In this document: piece by piece, positions 42,641 to 50,802 of the stretch
Layout: every line of letters begins with the position of its first letter
Position numbering within the stretch: the first letter of the stretch is position 1
Assembly (NCBI GenBank): GCA_003167475.1
Contig: PMTB01000064.1
Span: 1 to 63,982, forward strand
Length of the DNA stretch: 63,982 nt
Source of the DNA: a candidate division FCPU426 bacterium
Lineage (GTDB): Bacteria > Oederibacteriota > PGYV01 > Palsa-1178
Direction: 5' to 3'
The notes under the pieces: generated by a model
The model's database searches: none
What the model saw: only the letters and a program-made list of their open reading frames with translations
Told to the model about the DNA's origin: nothing
Made by a program: the position numbers and the translations under genes

Positions 42641-43987
42641 TTATTTCTCTTTCTCCATTTTTTCTATGAAAGAAGTCGAGTAATTGCTGCTGACAAAATC
42701 CTTATGGTCCAGTATCTTTTTGTGCAGCGGTATTGTGGTCTTGATACCCTCTATGACAAATTCATCAAGCGCCCTTTTCATCCTTGCTATAGCCTCGGCC
42801 CTGTCTTTTCCTTTTGCGACGATCTTGGCTACCATGGAATCATAATAAGGGGGTATCTTGTATCCTTTATACACATGCGTATCCACCCTGATGCCCGGGC
42901 CCCCCGGGACATTGTATTCTGTTATGGTACCGGGCGACGGGCAAAAATTATTATCAGGGTCCTCGGCGTTTATCCTGCACTCTATGGCATGGCCGCGAAG
43001 GCTTATGATCTTGTTCGGAATGGTGGTTTTTTCCCCGGCCGCGACCCTTATCTGTTCCTTGATAAGGTCAAATCCCGTGACTTCCTCCGTCACCGTATGT
43101 TCCACCTGTATCCTGGTGTTCATTTCCATAAAGTAAAAATGACCCCACCTGTCCATGATAAATTCAATTGTTCCGGCGCCCTCATACTTGACCGCCCTGG
43201 CCAGCCTTGTCGCCTGGCTGCACATCTCATGCCTTGTTTTTTCGCTTAACAGCGGGGAAGGCGATTCTTCTATAAGTTTCTGGTGCCTTCTCTGGACGGA
43301 GCAGTCCCTTTCGCCCAGGGCTATGTAATTGCCGTGGTTGTCGCACATAATCTGTATTTCGACGTGCCTGGGTTCTTCCACGAATTTTTCAAGGTAGACA
43401 TCCGGATTGTTGAAAGCCGTCCTGGCTTCTTCGCTGGCGGTCTTAAAGGCGCTGCGCAGCGACAGTTCGGTGTGAGCTATTCTCATTCCGCGCCCGCCTC
43501 CGCCCGCTGTAGCTTTTATCATAATAGGGAAGCCTATTTTTTTTGAAATTTCAACCGCGTCATTCTCGTCTTTCAGGATCCTTCCCGAACCCGGGACAGT
43601 GCTTACCTTATTCGCCGTAGCCGTGGCTATGGCCTGGGCTTTATCCCCCATGGCCCTGATTGAAGCGGGAGACGGGCCTATGAATTTAATCTGGCACTTG
43701 CCGCAAAGTTCGGCGAAGTGGGCGTTCTCGGCCAAAAACCCGTATCCCGGGTGTATGGCGTCGGAATCGGTTACCTCTGCCGCGGAAATAATGGCGGGAA
43801 TGTTCAAATAGCTTAATTTTGACTGGGCAGGTCCTATGCAGACCGCGTGGTCGGCATACCTGACATGTAGGGAATTTTCATCCGCTTCGGAATATACCGC
43901 GACCGTCTCCACTCCAAGTTCCTTGCAGGCTCTTATGATGCGAAGGGCTATTTCGCCCCTGTTCGCTATTAGTATTCTTTTAAACAA
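42641..43987 (-). CDS. accC: Biotin carboxylase subunit of acetyl-CoA carboxylase
   Basis: ATP-grasp carboxylase. Motifs: KRILIANRGEIALRI at the N terminus, GGGGRGMRIA, the ERDCSVQRRHQKL(I)EE block, EMNTRIQVEHTVTE. Length 448 is standard. TTG start at 43987 with GGGGAA. accB precedes it. accA and accD are not in the window. Confidence 0.97.
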   Translation of the reverse strand: MFKRILIANRGEIALRIIRACKELGVETVAVYSEADENSLHVRYADHAVCIGPAQSKLSYLNIPAIISAAEVTDSDAIHPGYGFLAENAHFAELCGKCQIKFIGPSPASIRAMGDKAQAIATATANKVSTVPGSGRILKDENDAVEISKKIGFPIMIKATAGGGGRGMRIAHTELSLRSAFKTASEEARTAFNNPDVYLEKFVEEPRHVEIQIMCDNHGNYIALGERDCSVQRRHQKLIEESPSPLLSEKTRHEMCSQATRLARAVKYEGAGTIEFIMDRWGHFYFMEMNTRIQVEHTVTEEVTGFDLIKEQIRVAAGEKTTIPNKIISLRGHAIECRINAEDPDNNFCPSPGTITEYNVPGGPGIRVDTHVYKGYKIPPYYDSMVAKIVAKGKDRAEAIARMKRALDEFVIEGIKTTIPLHKKILDHKDFVSSNYSTSFIEKMEKEK

Positions 43988-44012
43988 GGCAGTTCCCCTT
44001 TCGCGGGCTTAT

Positions 44013-44516
44013 TTAGGATTTCTCGATTATTATCAGAGGCTGGCCGAACTCAACTGCCTGGGCATTTTCCACCATAATCTCTTTTACTTTGCCCTTTATC
44101 TCCGATTTGATCTCGTTCATTATTTTCATGGCTTCTATTATACATACCGTCTTGCCGGGTTCAACCATATCCCCTATCTTTACAAATACCGGGGACTCCG
44201 GTGACGGGGCTTTATAGAAAGTACCGACCATCGGAGATTTGATTATGCCGGTCTTCGCGTCCTCCACAAGTTTTTTCGGTTCGGCCGGGGCTGACACGGC
44301 TAAAGCATCCGGCGCGGCCACGGGGGCCGAAGCCGGAGCATACTGCTGCGCTGGCATGGCCTGCATGACGCCTTTGATGGCTCCGGCTTTTTTAAGCTGT
44401 ATTTTCAGGTCTTTCTCCTCATATATCAATTCCACAAGGTCTCCCTTGTCCATGATCTTCAAAGCTTCGTTTAAAACTTCAAGGTTCAGTTTTTTTCCGT
44501 CTTCTTTTTTTGCCAT
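44013..44516 (-). CDS. accB: Biotin carboxyl carrier protein
   Basis: C-terminal biotinyl domain with the biotin lysine in EAMKIMNEI and an N-terminal segment linked by an Ala/Pro-rich stretch (about 55-100). Length 167. The ATG at 44516 is preceded by AAGGCGG. It forms the usual accB-accC pair. Confidence 0.96.
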   Translation of the reverse strand: MAKKEDGKKLNLEVLNEALKIMDKGDLVELIYEEKDLKIQLKKAGAIKGVMQAMPAQQYAPASAPVAAPDALAVSAPAEPKKLVEDAKTGIIKSPMVGTFYKAPSPESPVFVKIGDMVEPGKTVCIIEAMKIMNEIKSEIKGKVKEIMVENAQAVEFGQPLIIIEKS

Positions 44517-44541
44517 TGGGAACACCGCCTTAATCTTTTTT

Positions 44542-45099
44542 TTAAACTCTTTCCACGTACTCCCCGTTCCGTGTGTCTATCCTGATAGTGTCGCCTTCTT
44601 TTATGAATAATGGAACAAGCACTTCTGCCCCCGTTTCAAGCGTTACAAGTTTTGTGGCGTTCCCGACTGTATCGCCTTTTGAAGCTGGCGGCGCCGTGGT
44701 GACTTTGAGTTCAACCTTATTTGGCACCGAGATGCCCAGGACTTCGCCTTCGAACATGAGCATGGAACACATCATCTCTTCTTTGAGAAATTGTGCCTGC
44801 TCTCCGACCTGCTTTGCATTGAACTCATACTGCTCGTAGTTATCGGTATCCATAAAGTGAAAACCTTCACCCTGCTTATACATGAATTGCAGCTTGCGCT
44901 CGTCCACGCGCGCGTCTTCCATCTTATCGTCAGGGGAAAATGTCCTTTCCACTATCGTTCCGAGTTTGAAGTTCCTCATTTTGAGCCTTACAAGGGGCGC
45001 AAGACGCGGCCTTTGTACATGGTGGAATTGTACCACTTCCCAAAGTGTTCCCTCGTGTTTGAAAACATTGCCTGGTCTCAGATCCGCCGTTAATGCCAT
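44542..45099 (-). CDS. efp: Elongation factor P with an arginine tip
   Basis: Three-domain translation factor that relieves stalling at polyproline. Length 185, with the usual TAPPASKGDT and TRNGEYVERV blocks. The tip loop, normally PGKGGAF with a modifiable Lys34, reads HVQRPRLAPLVR with Arg32 at the numbered tip. Bacteria with Arg32 use EarP rhamnosylation; earP is not seen here and the surrounding loop is not the Pseudomonas type. SD AAGGAGG before the ATG at 45099. It forms a run with pepP upstream and accB downstream, a common order. Confidence 0.95.
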   Translation of the reverse strand: MALTADLRPGNVFKHEGTLWEVVQFHHVQRPRLAPLVRLKMRNFKLGTIVERTFSPDDKMEDARVDERKLQFMYKQGEGFHFMDTDNYEQYEFNAKQVGEQAQFLKEEMMCSMLMFEGEVLGISVPNKVELKVTTAPPASKGDTVGNATKLVTLETGAEVLVPLFIKEGDTIRIDTRNGEYVERV

Positions 45100-45120
45100 T
45101 ACAAAAACCTCCTTGAAAAA

Positions 45121-46176
45121 TTAGCCGCAAATAACCAGTGAATCGCTGAATTCTCCGAGCTTTTCTGCGCCTTTATCGGTGATCAGATAGTCATCTTCTA
45201 TCCTGATTCCATATTTACCTTCAAAATACACCCCGGGCTCGCATGAAAATACCATGCCTTTTTCAAACTTAAGCCCTTCTTTCGGGTTTACGGACGGTAT
45301 TTCATGGACATCCAGGCCCATGCCGTGTCCCAAAGAGTGCGTAAAGTACTTGTCCAGGCCGTCCAATGCCAGTGAATTCCTGGCCGCCAGGTCGGCTTCC
45401 TTTATGATAATGCCCGGTTTATAACTTAAAAGCGCGGTTTGCTTGGCTTTAAGCACTGACCCGCAGTATTTCTCTATCTGTTTTAAACGAGGCTGTATTA
45501 TACCGAAAGCAAAAACCCTTGTCAAGTCAGAAGCATAGCCTTTGTACTTAACACCGGCGTCAACCAGGACCAGGGTATTCGGTTTAAGCTTTCTTGAGGA
45601 TGTTGCGTGATGCGGAACAGCCCCGTTTTCATTAAAAGCTATAATAGGAGAAAAAGAAAGGCCGTCTGCCCCGTGTTTCCTCGAATAATAGTCGAATTCA
45701 AGGCTCAGGTCCTTTTCCGAGATACCGGTTTTTAGTATCTTAGCCATATGTTTCATGGCTTTCTCGGTTATGGCAACGGATTTTCTGATGAGGGATATCT
45801 CGCCCGGGTCCTTTTTCATGCGCAGAAAACTCACCGTGGGATCAATGGCGGCTTTGGGGCAGTTTGCGCTTATATGAAGGTATTCGGAGAGGGGGGTGTT
45901 TTTATTAAGCAGGACCTCGGTTTTTTTTATCAGCAGCGACAGGTCATTGAAAAAATTCCGGGTAATGCTGATCTCAAAATCCTCCTCGATAGCCGAGCCT
46001 TTCATCATTCCCGAATAGCGGGGATCGGTCATGAATACCGCGGAATTTTTAAAGATTATTATTTTCCCGAATGTACCGCTGAAACCCGAGAGGTAAAAAA
46101 CATCGGAAGGGTCGGAAATATAGTAAGCCTGGTTTTTTTTCAGAAGTTTCGCCACATTGGATGTTCTTAGATTCAT
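45121..46176 (-). CDS. pepP: Xaa-Pro aminopeptidase
   Basis: M24 metallopeptidase with the pita-bread fold. Metal ligands: VLVDAGVKYKGYASDLTRVF (Asp, Asp), HSLGHGMGLDVHE (His), and two Glu in SCEPGVY and GIRIEDDYLIT. N-terminal creatinase-type domain ~120 residues. Length 351. Overlaps the upstream methyltransferase by 4 bases, and efp follows 22 bp later. Confidence 0.95.
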   Translation of the reverse strand: MNLRTSNVAKLLKKNQAYYISDPSDVFYLSGFSGTFGKIIIFKNSAVFMTDPRYSGMMKGSAIEEDFEISITRNFFNDLSLLIKKTEVLLNKNTPLSEYLHISANCPKAAIDPTVSFLRMKKDPGEISLIRKSVAITEKAMKHMAKILKTGISEKDLSLEFDYYSRKHGADGLSFSPIIAFNENGAVPHHATSSRKLKPNTLVLVDAGVKYKGYASDLTRVFAFGIIQPRLKQIEKYCGSVLKAKQTALLSYKPGIIIKEADLAARNSLALDGLDKYFTHSLGHGMGLDVHEIPSVNPKEGLKFEKGMVFSCEPGVYFEGKYGIRIEDDYLITDKGAEKLGEFSDSLVICG

Positions 46177-46793
46177 TTTTTAATGGTGATGACGCCGAGG
46201 TTGTACTCTATGACCGGCGCGTAAAAAGGGATGGCCTCAAGCATGTCTTCGGCTTTGTCAAAGACTTTGATCACGGCGGGATTGTTTATCCAGCAGACGC
46301 GCGCAGAGAACCTTTTGATCTCAAAAGGCCTGCCGCCCGAAGCCATGATTTCGGCGAACCTTTTCTGGGTAAAATGCTGGTGGTTGTTTAAGAGCGTCAG
46401 GTTTATGTAAAAAAGCGGGTTGTACCTGTTTGCTTCTATCACTATCACGCGTTTTTTCGCGACGCGTACCATCTCTTTCAGGGCGTTCTCGGGATTTGAG
46501 GCGTGGTGCAGCATGTCCTTTTCAATAACGGTGTCAAAACTTTTGCTTTTGAATTTCATTTTTTCGGAATCGGCTTTTTTAAAGACAAGCCCCGGGGCCG
46601 ACAGGTTTTTCCAGTTTGGGTTGGTCTCTATATCCGTCGCGGTAATTTTTTTGAAATATCCCCTGCGGAGATATGCGTCCCAGCCGTCGCCGCAGCCCGA
46701 GTCAAGGAGCGTCGTGCCTGAAAAATAGGGTTTTGTTTTTTCTATGACGCGCAGCCTGTACTGGTTGATGTTCTCCGGGGCGTTAGGTATCAT
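46173..46793 (-). CDS. SAM-dependent methyltransferase
   Basis: Class I methyltransferase: motif I LLDSGCGDGWDAYL, motif II ATDIETN and post-motif FDTVIEKDMLHHASNP. Length 206. Substrate not evident. It overlaps purC by 11 bases and pepP by 4. Confidence 0.88.
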   Translation of the reverse strand: MIPNAPENINQYRLRVIEKTKPYFSGTTLLDSGCGDGWDAYLRRGYFKKITATDIETNPNWKNLSAPGLVFKKADSEKMKFKSKSFDTVIEKDMLHHASNPENALKEMVRVAKKRVIVIEANRYNPLFYINLTLLNNHQHFTQKRFAEIMASGGRPFEIKRFSARVCWINNPAVIKVFDKAEDMLEAIPFYAPVIEYNLGVITIKK

Positions 46794-47814
46794 ATTTTTT
46801 AAGTTCCTTTATCACTTTTTTAAGGGGCGGCGAGTCAAACACCCTTTTGCCGGTCAGCTCGTTTGTCACAGACAGGTACATCTGGGAAATAAGTTTTTTG
46901 ATTTCGGCAGGCAGCGGCGGAGGCTGCACTTTTACCAGCGACTTCCAGTCCGAGCCTCCCATTTTTTTCGCCTTTTCGATCTCGGTGAACCATTCCGTTT
47001 TCCTGTACCACCTGCGCGCGAATTCCTTGCTAATATGGAAACCGTCAAAGAGGAACCTGCATTCATCCGGCGTCCCGAGCACGTCAACCACCATGATGTC
47101 GCCCTGCGCGTCCATTCCAAACTCGAACTTCCCGTCAATATTCTCTATCTTGGCCTTTTTACAGGCAGTTGTTATTATTTTGTTTATCTTAAGAACGAGT
47201 TCCTTAAGTTTTTTTATATTTTTGTCGTCGAGCCCCGATATTTTTTGCGCTTCATCCCAGGTAAGGTAGCGGTCGGTGTGCTCAAGCTTGGTTGATACGT
47301 CCACAACGGGATTTTTCAGGACCTCATTTATAACAGGCTCATGTTGTAATCCCAAAGACTTAAAATCGGCGCTGCCGTCCTTTATTCTTTTAAAGACGGA
47401 AGAACTTTCGGTAAGTTTATTGCGGTATATAACCTCGAGAGGTATTAGATAATTAGCGAGTTTTCCTTTTTTGTAAACGGAATAATCATATTTGTTCCCA
47501 TCCTTGTCATATGCCGGCTTTAAAACGCGTACTACCTTCACTCTCATCCTGTTTGAGGGTGATTTTGTTTTTGAGAATGGTTTTAAAACTCCTCCCTCGT
47601 TAAGACCTATAAAGTGCGTTTTAATCCCGTTTTTTTCAAGAAGGGCGAAAAAATAGGAGGATAGCATGCACAAAGCCGGTCCTTTTTTTTCTATATGATC
47701 GGGCATTTCCCCCCAGTCAAAAACAGAATATCTGTCGGAAAATATGAATTCCCCTTCTCCTTCCGATTTTATTTCAGCTTTTTTAATTATTTCAACTTCC
47801 TTGACAGATCCCAT
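46783..47814 (-). CDS. purC: Phosphoribosylaminoimidazole-succinocarboxamide synthase
   Basis: SAICAR synthase of purine biosynthesis. ATP-grasp-like features: KSEGEGEFIFSDRYSVFDWG, VVRVLKPAYDKDG, PLEVIYRN, and IDGKFEFGMDAQGDIMVVD with the acidic DVLGTPDECRF segment. The 343-residue length is longer than E. coli PurC (237). Start ATG at 47814 has GGAGG six bases upstream, so the first ATG-like codon at 47832 is not preferred. Confidence 0.93.
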   Translation of the reverse strand: MGSVKEVEIIKKAEIKSEGEGEFIFSDRYSVFDWGEMPDHIEKKGPALCMLSSYFFALLEKNGIKTHFIGLNEGGVLKPFSKTKSPSNRMRVKVVRVLKPAYDKDGNKYDYSVYKKGKLANYLIPLEVIYRNKLTESSSVFKRIKDGSADFKSLGLQHEPVINEVLKNPVVDVSTKLEHTDRYLTWDEAQKISGLDDKNIKKLKELVLKINKIITTACKKAKIENIDGKFEFGMDAQGDIMVVDVLGTPDECRFLFDGFHISKEFARRWYRKTEWFTEIEKAKKMGGSDWKSLVKVQPPPLPAEIKKLISQMYLSVTNELTGKRVFDSPPLKKVIKELKKYDT

Positions 47815-48252
47815 AAACCGCCTCCTGAACATAAAAAGTTAAATCTTTAAGTACGCTTATTTTAACAAAAGAACGCCTATAAAACAATATAAAGTAATAT
47901 TTCATACTTTAATTTCGGGTTCAACGGATTTTTCCTGAACGTATTATTTGTCTTTTCCACAATACCGGGTTTTACAACAATAAAAGCTTATATCTTATAT
48001 ATAAAGATTGTTGTTGTTGTTGTGTTGTTAATAACACTGATAACTATAAATCCCCATAGATTAAAAAGTTAACAGCGTTTAGTTAATGTTAATAACAATA
48101 TATTTTTGAACGGTAACACCATGCTTATCCACACTGTAATTTATCTGTTTTTATTATCAACATGTTATCATTGCTGTATTAACAGTTTATTAACAGCCGA
48201 TTTTTGTGTTTTTTAGGGATCTTGCAGCAGTCAAAATACAAAATGATAATAA
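47815..48252. other. AT-rich gap with DnaA boxes
   Basis: 438 bases without a gene, very AT-rich. It contains a perfect DnaA box TTATCCACA (48125-48133), near boxes TTTTCCACA (47953-47961) and TTATCAACA (48154-48162), a run of GTT repeats near 48010-48030, and several GTTAATAAC words. The composition is like 12739-12901. It could be an origin region or a DnaA-binding cluster; no other recognised element. Confidence 0.5.
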
Positions 48253-48807
48253 TCAATAGGAAAGTTCTTTTTTTACGGCATTCAGCATTTCTTTAATAAG
48301 GGCATCCGTGGCTAAAGGGGCTTTTAACGACCATTTTATTGTTCCGTCCCTGCCTATTACATATATATAAAAAAGCGCCGCGTTATCAACCATCAAATTT
48401 TTTGATAGTTTTTCCTTATCGCCCGTAAAAATAAGGAACCTGTCCCATTTGTCTTTGGGCAGGCTGTTTTTAATTCCGTTAAATATAAGCCCTCCGATGA
48501 CCGGTATATCCCCCGTAACCGCAACCTCGCAATATACCGGGTTTGTGTTCCCTTTATATAATGAAGTAAAGGTGTTGATCCAGCTGTCGGTCTGTTCCAA
48601 ATCCTGCCTGGCAAACGTCAATACAGCGACTTCAACCCTTGGTGAAACTGGGTCAGGAACAGTTATAACAACATCATTAAGGTTTTTTGCGGAAAAAGAT
48701 TGAAATTTAATCATTATATCGGGCTGGGACCTGGAAGGTATATTTTCAGCCGGTAACAGGCAAAAAAATGCGCTCCAAACTGAAAAAACAATAATTAACT
48801 GTTTCAT
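48253..48807 (-). CDS. Exported thioredoxin-like protein of unknown function
   Basis: 184 residues with a 20-residue signal peptide. The end (YIYVIGRDGTIKWSLKAP-L) resembles the last strands of thioredoxin-like or ATP10-like domains, but no CxxC motif is present. Function not assigned. The ATG at 48807 has AGGAGG upstream. It is preceded by a terminator hairpin (48832-48870) and a short promoter-driven leader, which makes transcriptional attenuation possible. Confidence 0.65.
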   Translation of the reverse strand: MKQLIIVFSVWSAFFCLLPAENIPSRSQPDIMIKFQSFSAKNLNDVVITVPDPVSPRVEVAVLTFARQDLEQTDSWINTFTSLYKGNTNPVYCEVAVTGDIPVIGGLIFNGIKNSLPKDKWDRFLIFTGDKEKLSKNLMVDNAALFYIYVIGRDGTIKWSLKAPLATDALIKEMLNAVKKELSY

Positions 48808-48831
48808 GCCGCCTCCTGTATTTTTTATATT

Positions 48832-48870
48832 AAAAAAGAGGGAGCAAGTTTCATCTGCTCCCTCTTTTTT
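48832..48870 (-). terminator. Intrinsic terminator ahead of the thioredoxin-like gene
   Basis: 15-bp perfect arms: AAAAAAGAGGGAGCA (48832-48846) and TGCTCCCTCTTTTTT (48856-48870), with a 9-base loop and a T-run on either strand. It lies 25 bases upstream of the ATG at 48807, where it would stop leader transcripts. Confidence 0.9.
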
Positions 48871-48871
48871 A

Positions 48872-48978
48872 AGTCCAGGGCTGCTTAGGGGACTTCACTT
48901 AAGGGGACTTAAGGGGTTTAGGTAGGAAAGCCCTGGACTATCAAGATTTATTTGAGCGCTTATTGACCGGTTGAATTC
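48872..48978 (-). ncRNA. Candidate leader/attenuator RNA
   Basis: Between the promoter at 48985-49013 and the terminator at 48832-48870. It contains 11-bp arms AGTCCAGGGCT and AGCCCTGGACT (48872-48882 and 48929-48939) enclosing repeated CTTAAGTCCCC-like words. There is no open reading frame. The transcript of ~147 bases, from about 48978 to 48832, would be a small RNA or an attenuator leader of the thioredoxin-like gene. Confidence 0.5.
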
Positions 48979-48984
48979 ACAATA

Positions 48985-49013
48985 ATGATACCCTCAATTC
49001 ATATGGTTGTCAA
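48985..49013 (-). promoter_or_regulatory. Sigma70-like promoter of the leader RNA
   Basis: On the minus strand TTGACA (49008-49013), a 17-base spacer and TATCAT (48985-48990). Confidence 0.7.
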
Positions 49014-49054
49014 TATGGCGGAGAAAATCGGTTTCAGAATACAGCCTTTTGTTT

Positions 49055-49099
49055 CATTCCTGAAAATTGTTTATTGCTCTTATTTGCGATTTTAGGAAT
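49055..49099 (-). repeat. Degenerate hairpin related to the CAGACC family
   Basis: Imperfect arms ATTCCTGAAAATTG and GCGATTTTAGGAAT with a 17-base loop lacking CAGACC. It abuts the stop of the TolB-OmpA gene, like E3 at thiC. It may be a terminator or a decayed copy. Confidence 0.4.
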
Positions 49100-50802
49100 T
49101 ACCAGCCAATGCTGTGTGAATTTTTTTTGGTTTCAACTTTTACAGGCGCAGCCGTCGGAACGGCTGCGGGAGCCGCCGTCACTGTGACCGGTGCGGCGGA
49201 TTTTACCGCTGGTTTTGCCTGCACGGCAGCGGCCGGGGCCGCGCTGACAGCGGCCGAAGCCCCGTCGGATGTCACCTTTATTACCATGACCTCGGCGCGC
49301 CTGTTGCGGTATTTATTTTCATTTGTATCATTGGCTACGAGGGGTTTTGCGTCCCCGTACCCCGTTATAGTTATCCTCGCCGGGTCTATTTTACATATCT
49401 GCACAAGGTAAGTTTTTACGGCGTCCGCCCTGGCCACGGAGAGCGCATAATTTGATTTGAACCTTTTTGTCTTAATTGGGTCGGAATCGGTGTGCCCCTC
49501 AATTAGAATGGGCGCTTTGTTTGACTGAAGGATCTTTGCCATATCGTCCAGGGCCGTCCTGAACTCGGGTTTTATATTTGACAGGGCGGAATCATAATGT
49601 ATGACAGGATAAAAGAGCAGCTTATCCCCCTGCTGGACCGTTTTTACCTTAAGGGCTTCGGGATTGAAAGGAGCTATTTCACCCGGGGGCGTATTATCCC
49701 GGGGAACATATATGCCGCTCTGGGCCGGCGCCGAGGCTGATACGGGGATAGCGGCCGGAGTAAGCTGGGTTTTGGCCGGTTCCTTCACGTCAAACACCTC
49801 GTTTTGTTTTGTCCCGGTTGAGGCCTGGACCGTGGGGGTGTATGTGGGAAGCGGCGCGCTTAAGACCTGGTAAAGCCAGACCGGTGACTGCCCTCCCGAG
49901 GTAATTAAGGGTTTCATATCGTCCTTATTGCTGTTCATTATCCATATTGACGGCAGGTATTTATCATTACGGGAACTTGAATATATTATTTTGGCCCCGT
50001 CGGGTGAATATGAAGGCGCGTTGCTTTTACCGTCCGTGGTCAGGGCAAACTCGGTTTTAGTGACTATGTCGACCATGAAAATATTCGTGCTTTCCCCGTC
50101 CGTGACCGTGTAAACAACTTTAAGGCCGTCCGGAGAGAATGAGGGAGAACCGGCTTTTTTTCCGATCAGGTTGGTCAGTTTGTCCGGCTGAAGCGCGTCC
50201 AAATCCTTGATGCAAAGGTTGTAGGTGTCTTCATTTTCCTTGATAACGTAAACCAGTTTTTTATTTTTTGATACGGCCGGGGACAGGCAGTTATGGGTGT
50301 CTGTCAGCGCGACCAGGTCAAAACCGTCCCTTGTCATCATCCATATCTCGCCGCGCCTGGCGAATACTATGTTATTTGAGTCCGTGGTAAAGCAAACGGA
50401 GTTCTTAAAATTAAAATTGTGCGTTTCGGAGTCTATTTGGTCCTCGTCAAAGGTCACGGGGTAGGCTCTTTTTTTCAACAGGTCCCCCACCCAAAGGTTG
50501 TAGGTTTTTTTGTTCTGGACCCAGTATGCCGTGTAAAACCCGTCAGGGGAAACAGCGGGGAACCATTTGCTGTTGGAGTCCGGGAATATTTCCTCTATGG
50601 AGGCGCCGTCCGGGTCCATCCAGTACAGATTACCGTTATTTGTGTAAACTATTTTTTCGAGGTGGGGCACCGGGGTGGCGGTCGCAGACGGGGCGGCGGC
50701 GGCCTTTATTTTATTGTTGTTGCACATGGCGCCGGAAAAAATAAAAGCTGTGATTACGGCTGCGGTCAATAATCCGGTGAATTTTTTATCAATCATGATC
50801 AT
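49099..50802 (-). CDS. TolB-like propeller fused to an OmpA/Pal domain
   Basis: A lipoprotein signal peptide with Cys at FSGAMC, then WD40-like/PD40 repeats (residues ~50-310, for example AVSPDGFYTAYW, PSFSPDGLKVVYT, PSYSPDGAKIIYS), a Pro-rich linker, and an OmpA-type peptidoglycan-binding domain (about 410-520: ILIEGHTDSDPIKT, NYALSVARADAVKTYLVQ, TGYGDAKPLVAND, NRRAEVMVIKV), ending in an Ala/Pro-rich tail. In most diderms TolB and Pal are separate proteins of the Tol-Pal envelope system; here both lie in one chain. Length 567. The start overlaps the second propeller gene. Confidence 0.9.
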   Translation of the reverse strand: MIMIDKKFTGLLTAAVITAFIFSGAMCNNNKIKAAAAPSATATPVPHLEKIVYTNNGNLYWMDPDGASIEEIFPDSNSKWFPAVSPDGFYTAYWVQNKKTYNLWVGDLLKKRAYPVTFDEDQIDSETHNFNFKNSVCFTTDSNNIVFARRGEIWMMTRDGFDLVALTDTHNCLSPAVSKNKKLVYVIKENEDTYNLCIKDLDALQPDKLTNLIGKKAGSPSFSPDGLKVVYTVTDGESTNIFMVDIVTKTEFALTTDGKSNAPSYSPDGAKIIYSSSRNDKYLPSIWIMNSNKDDMKPLITSGGQSPVWLYQVLSAPLPTYTPTVQASTGTKQNEVFDVKEPAKTQLTPAAIPVSASAPAQSGIYVPRDNTPPGEIAPFNPEALKVKTVQQGDKLLFYPVIHYDSALSNIKPEFRTALDDMAKILQSNKAPILIEGHTDSDPIKTKRFKSNYALSVARADAVKTYLVQICKIDPARITITGYGDAKPLVANDTNENKYRNRRAEVMVIKVTSDGASAAVSAAPAAAVQAKPAVKSAAPVTVTAAPAAVPTAAPVKVETKKNSHSIGW

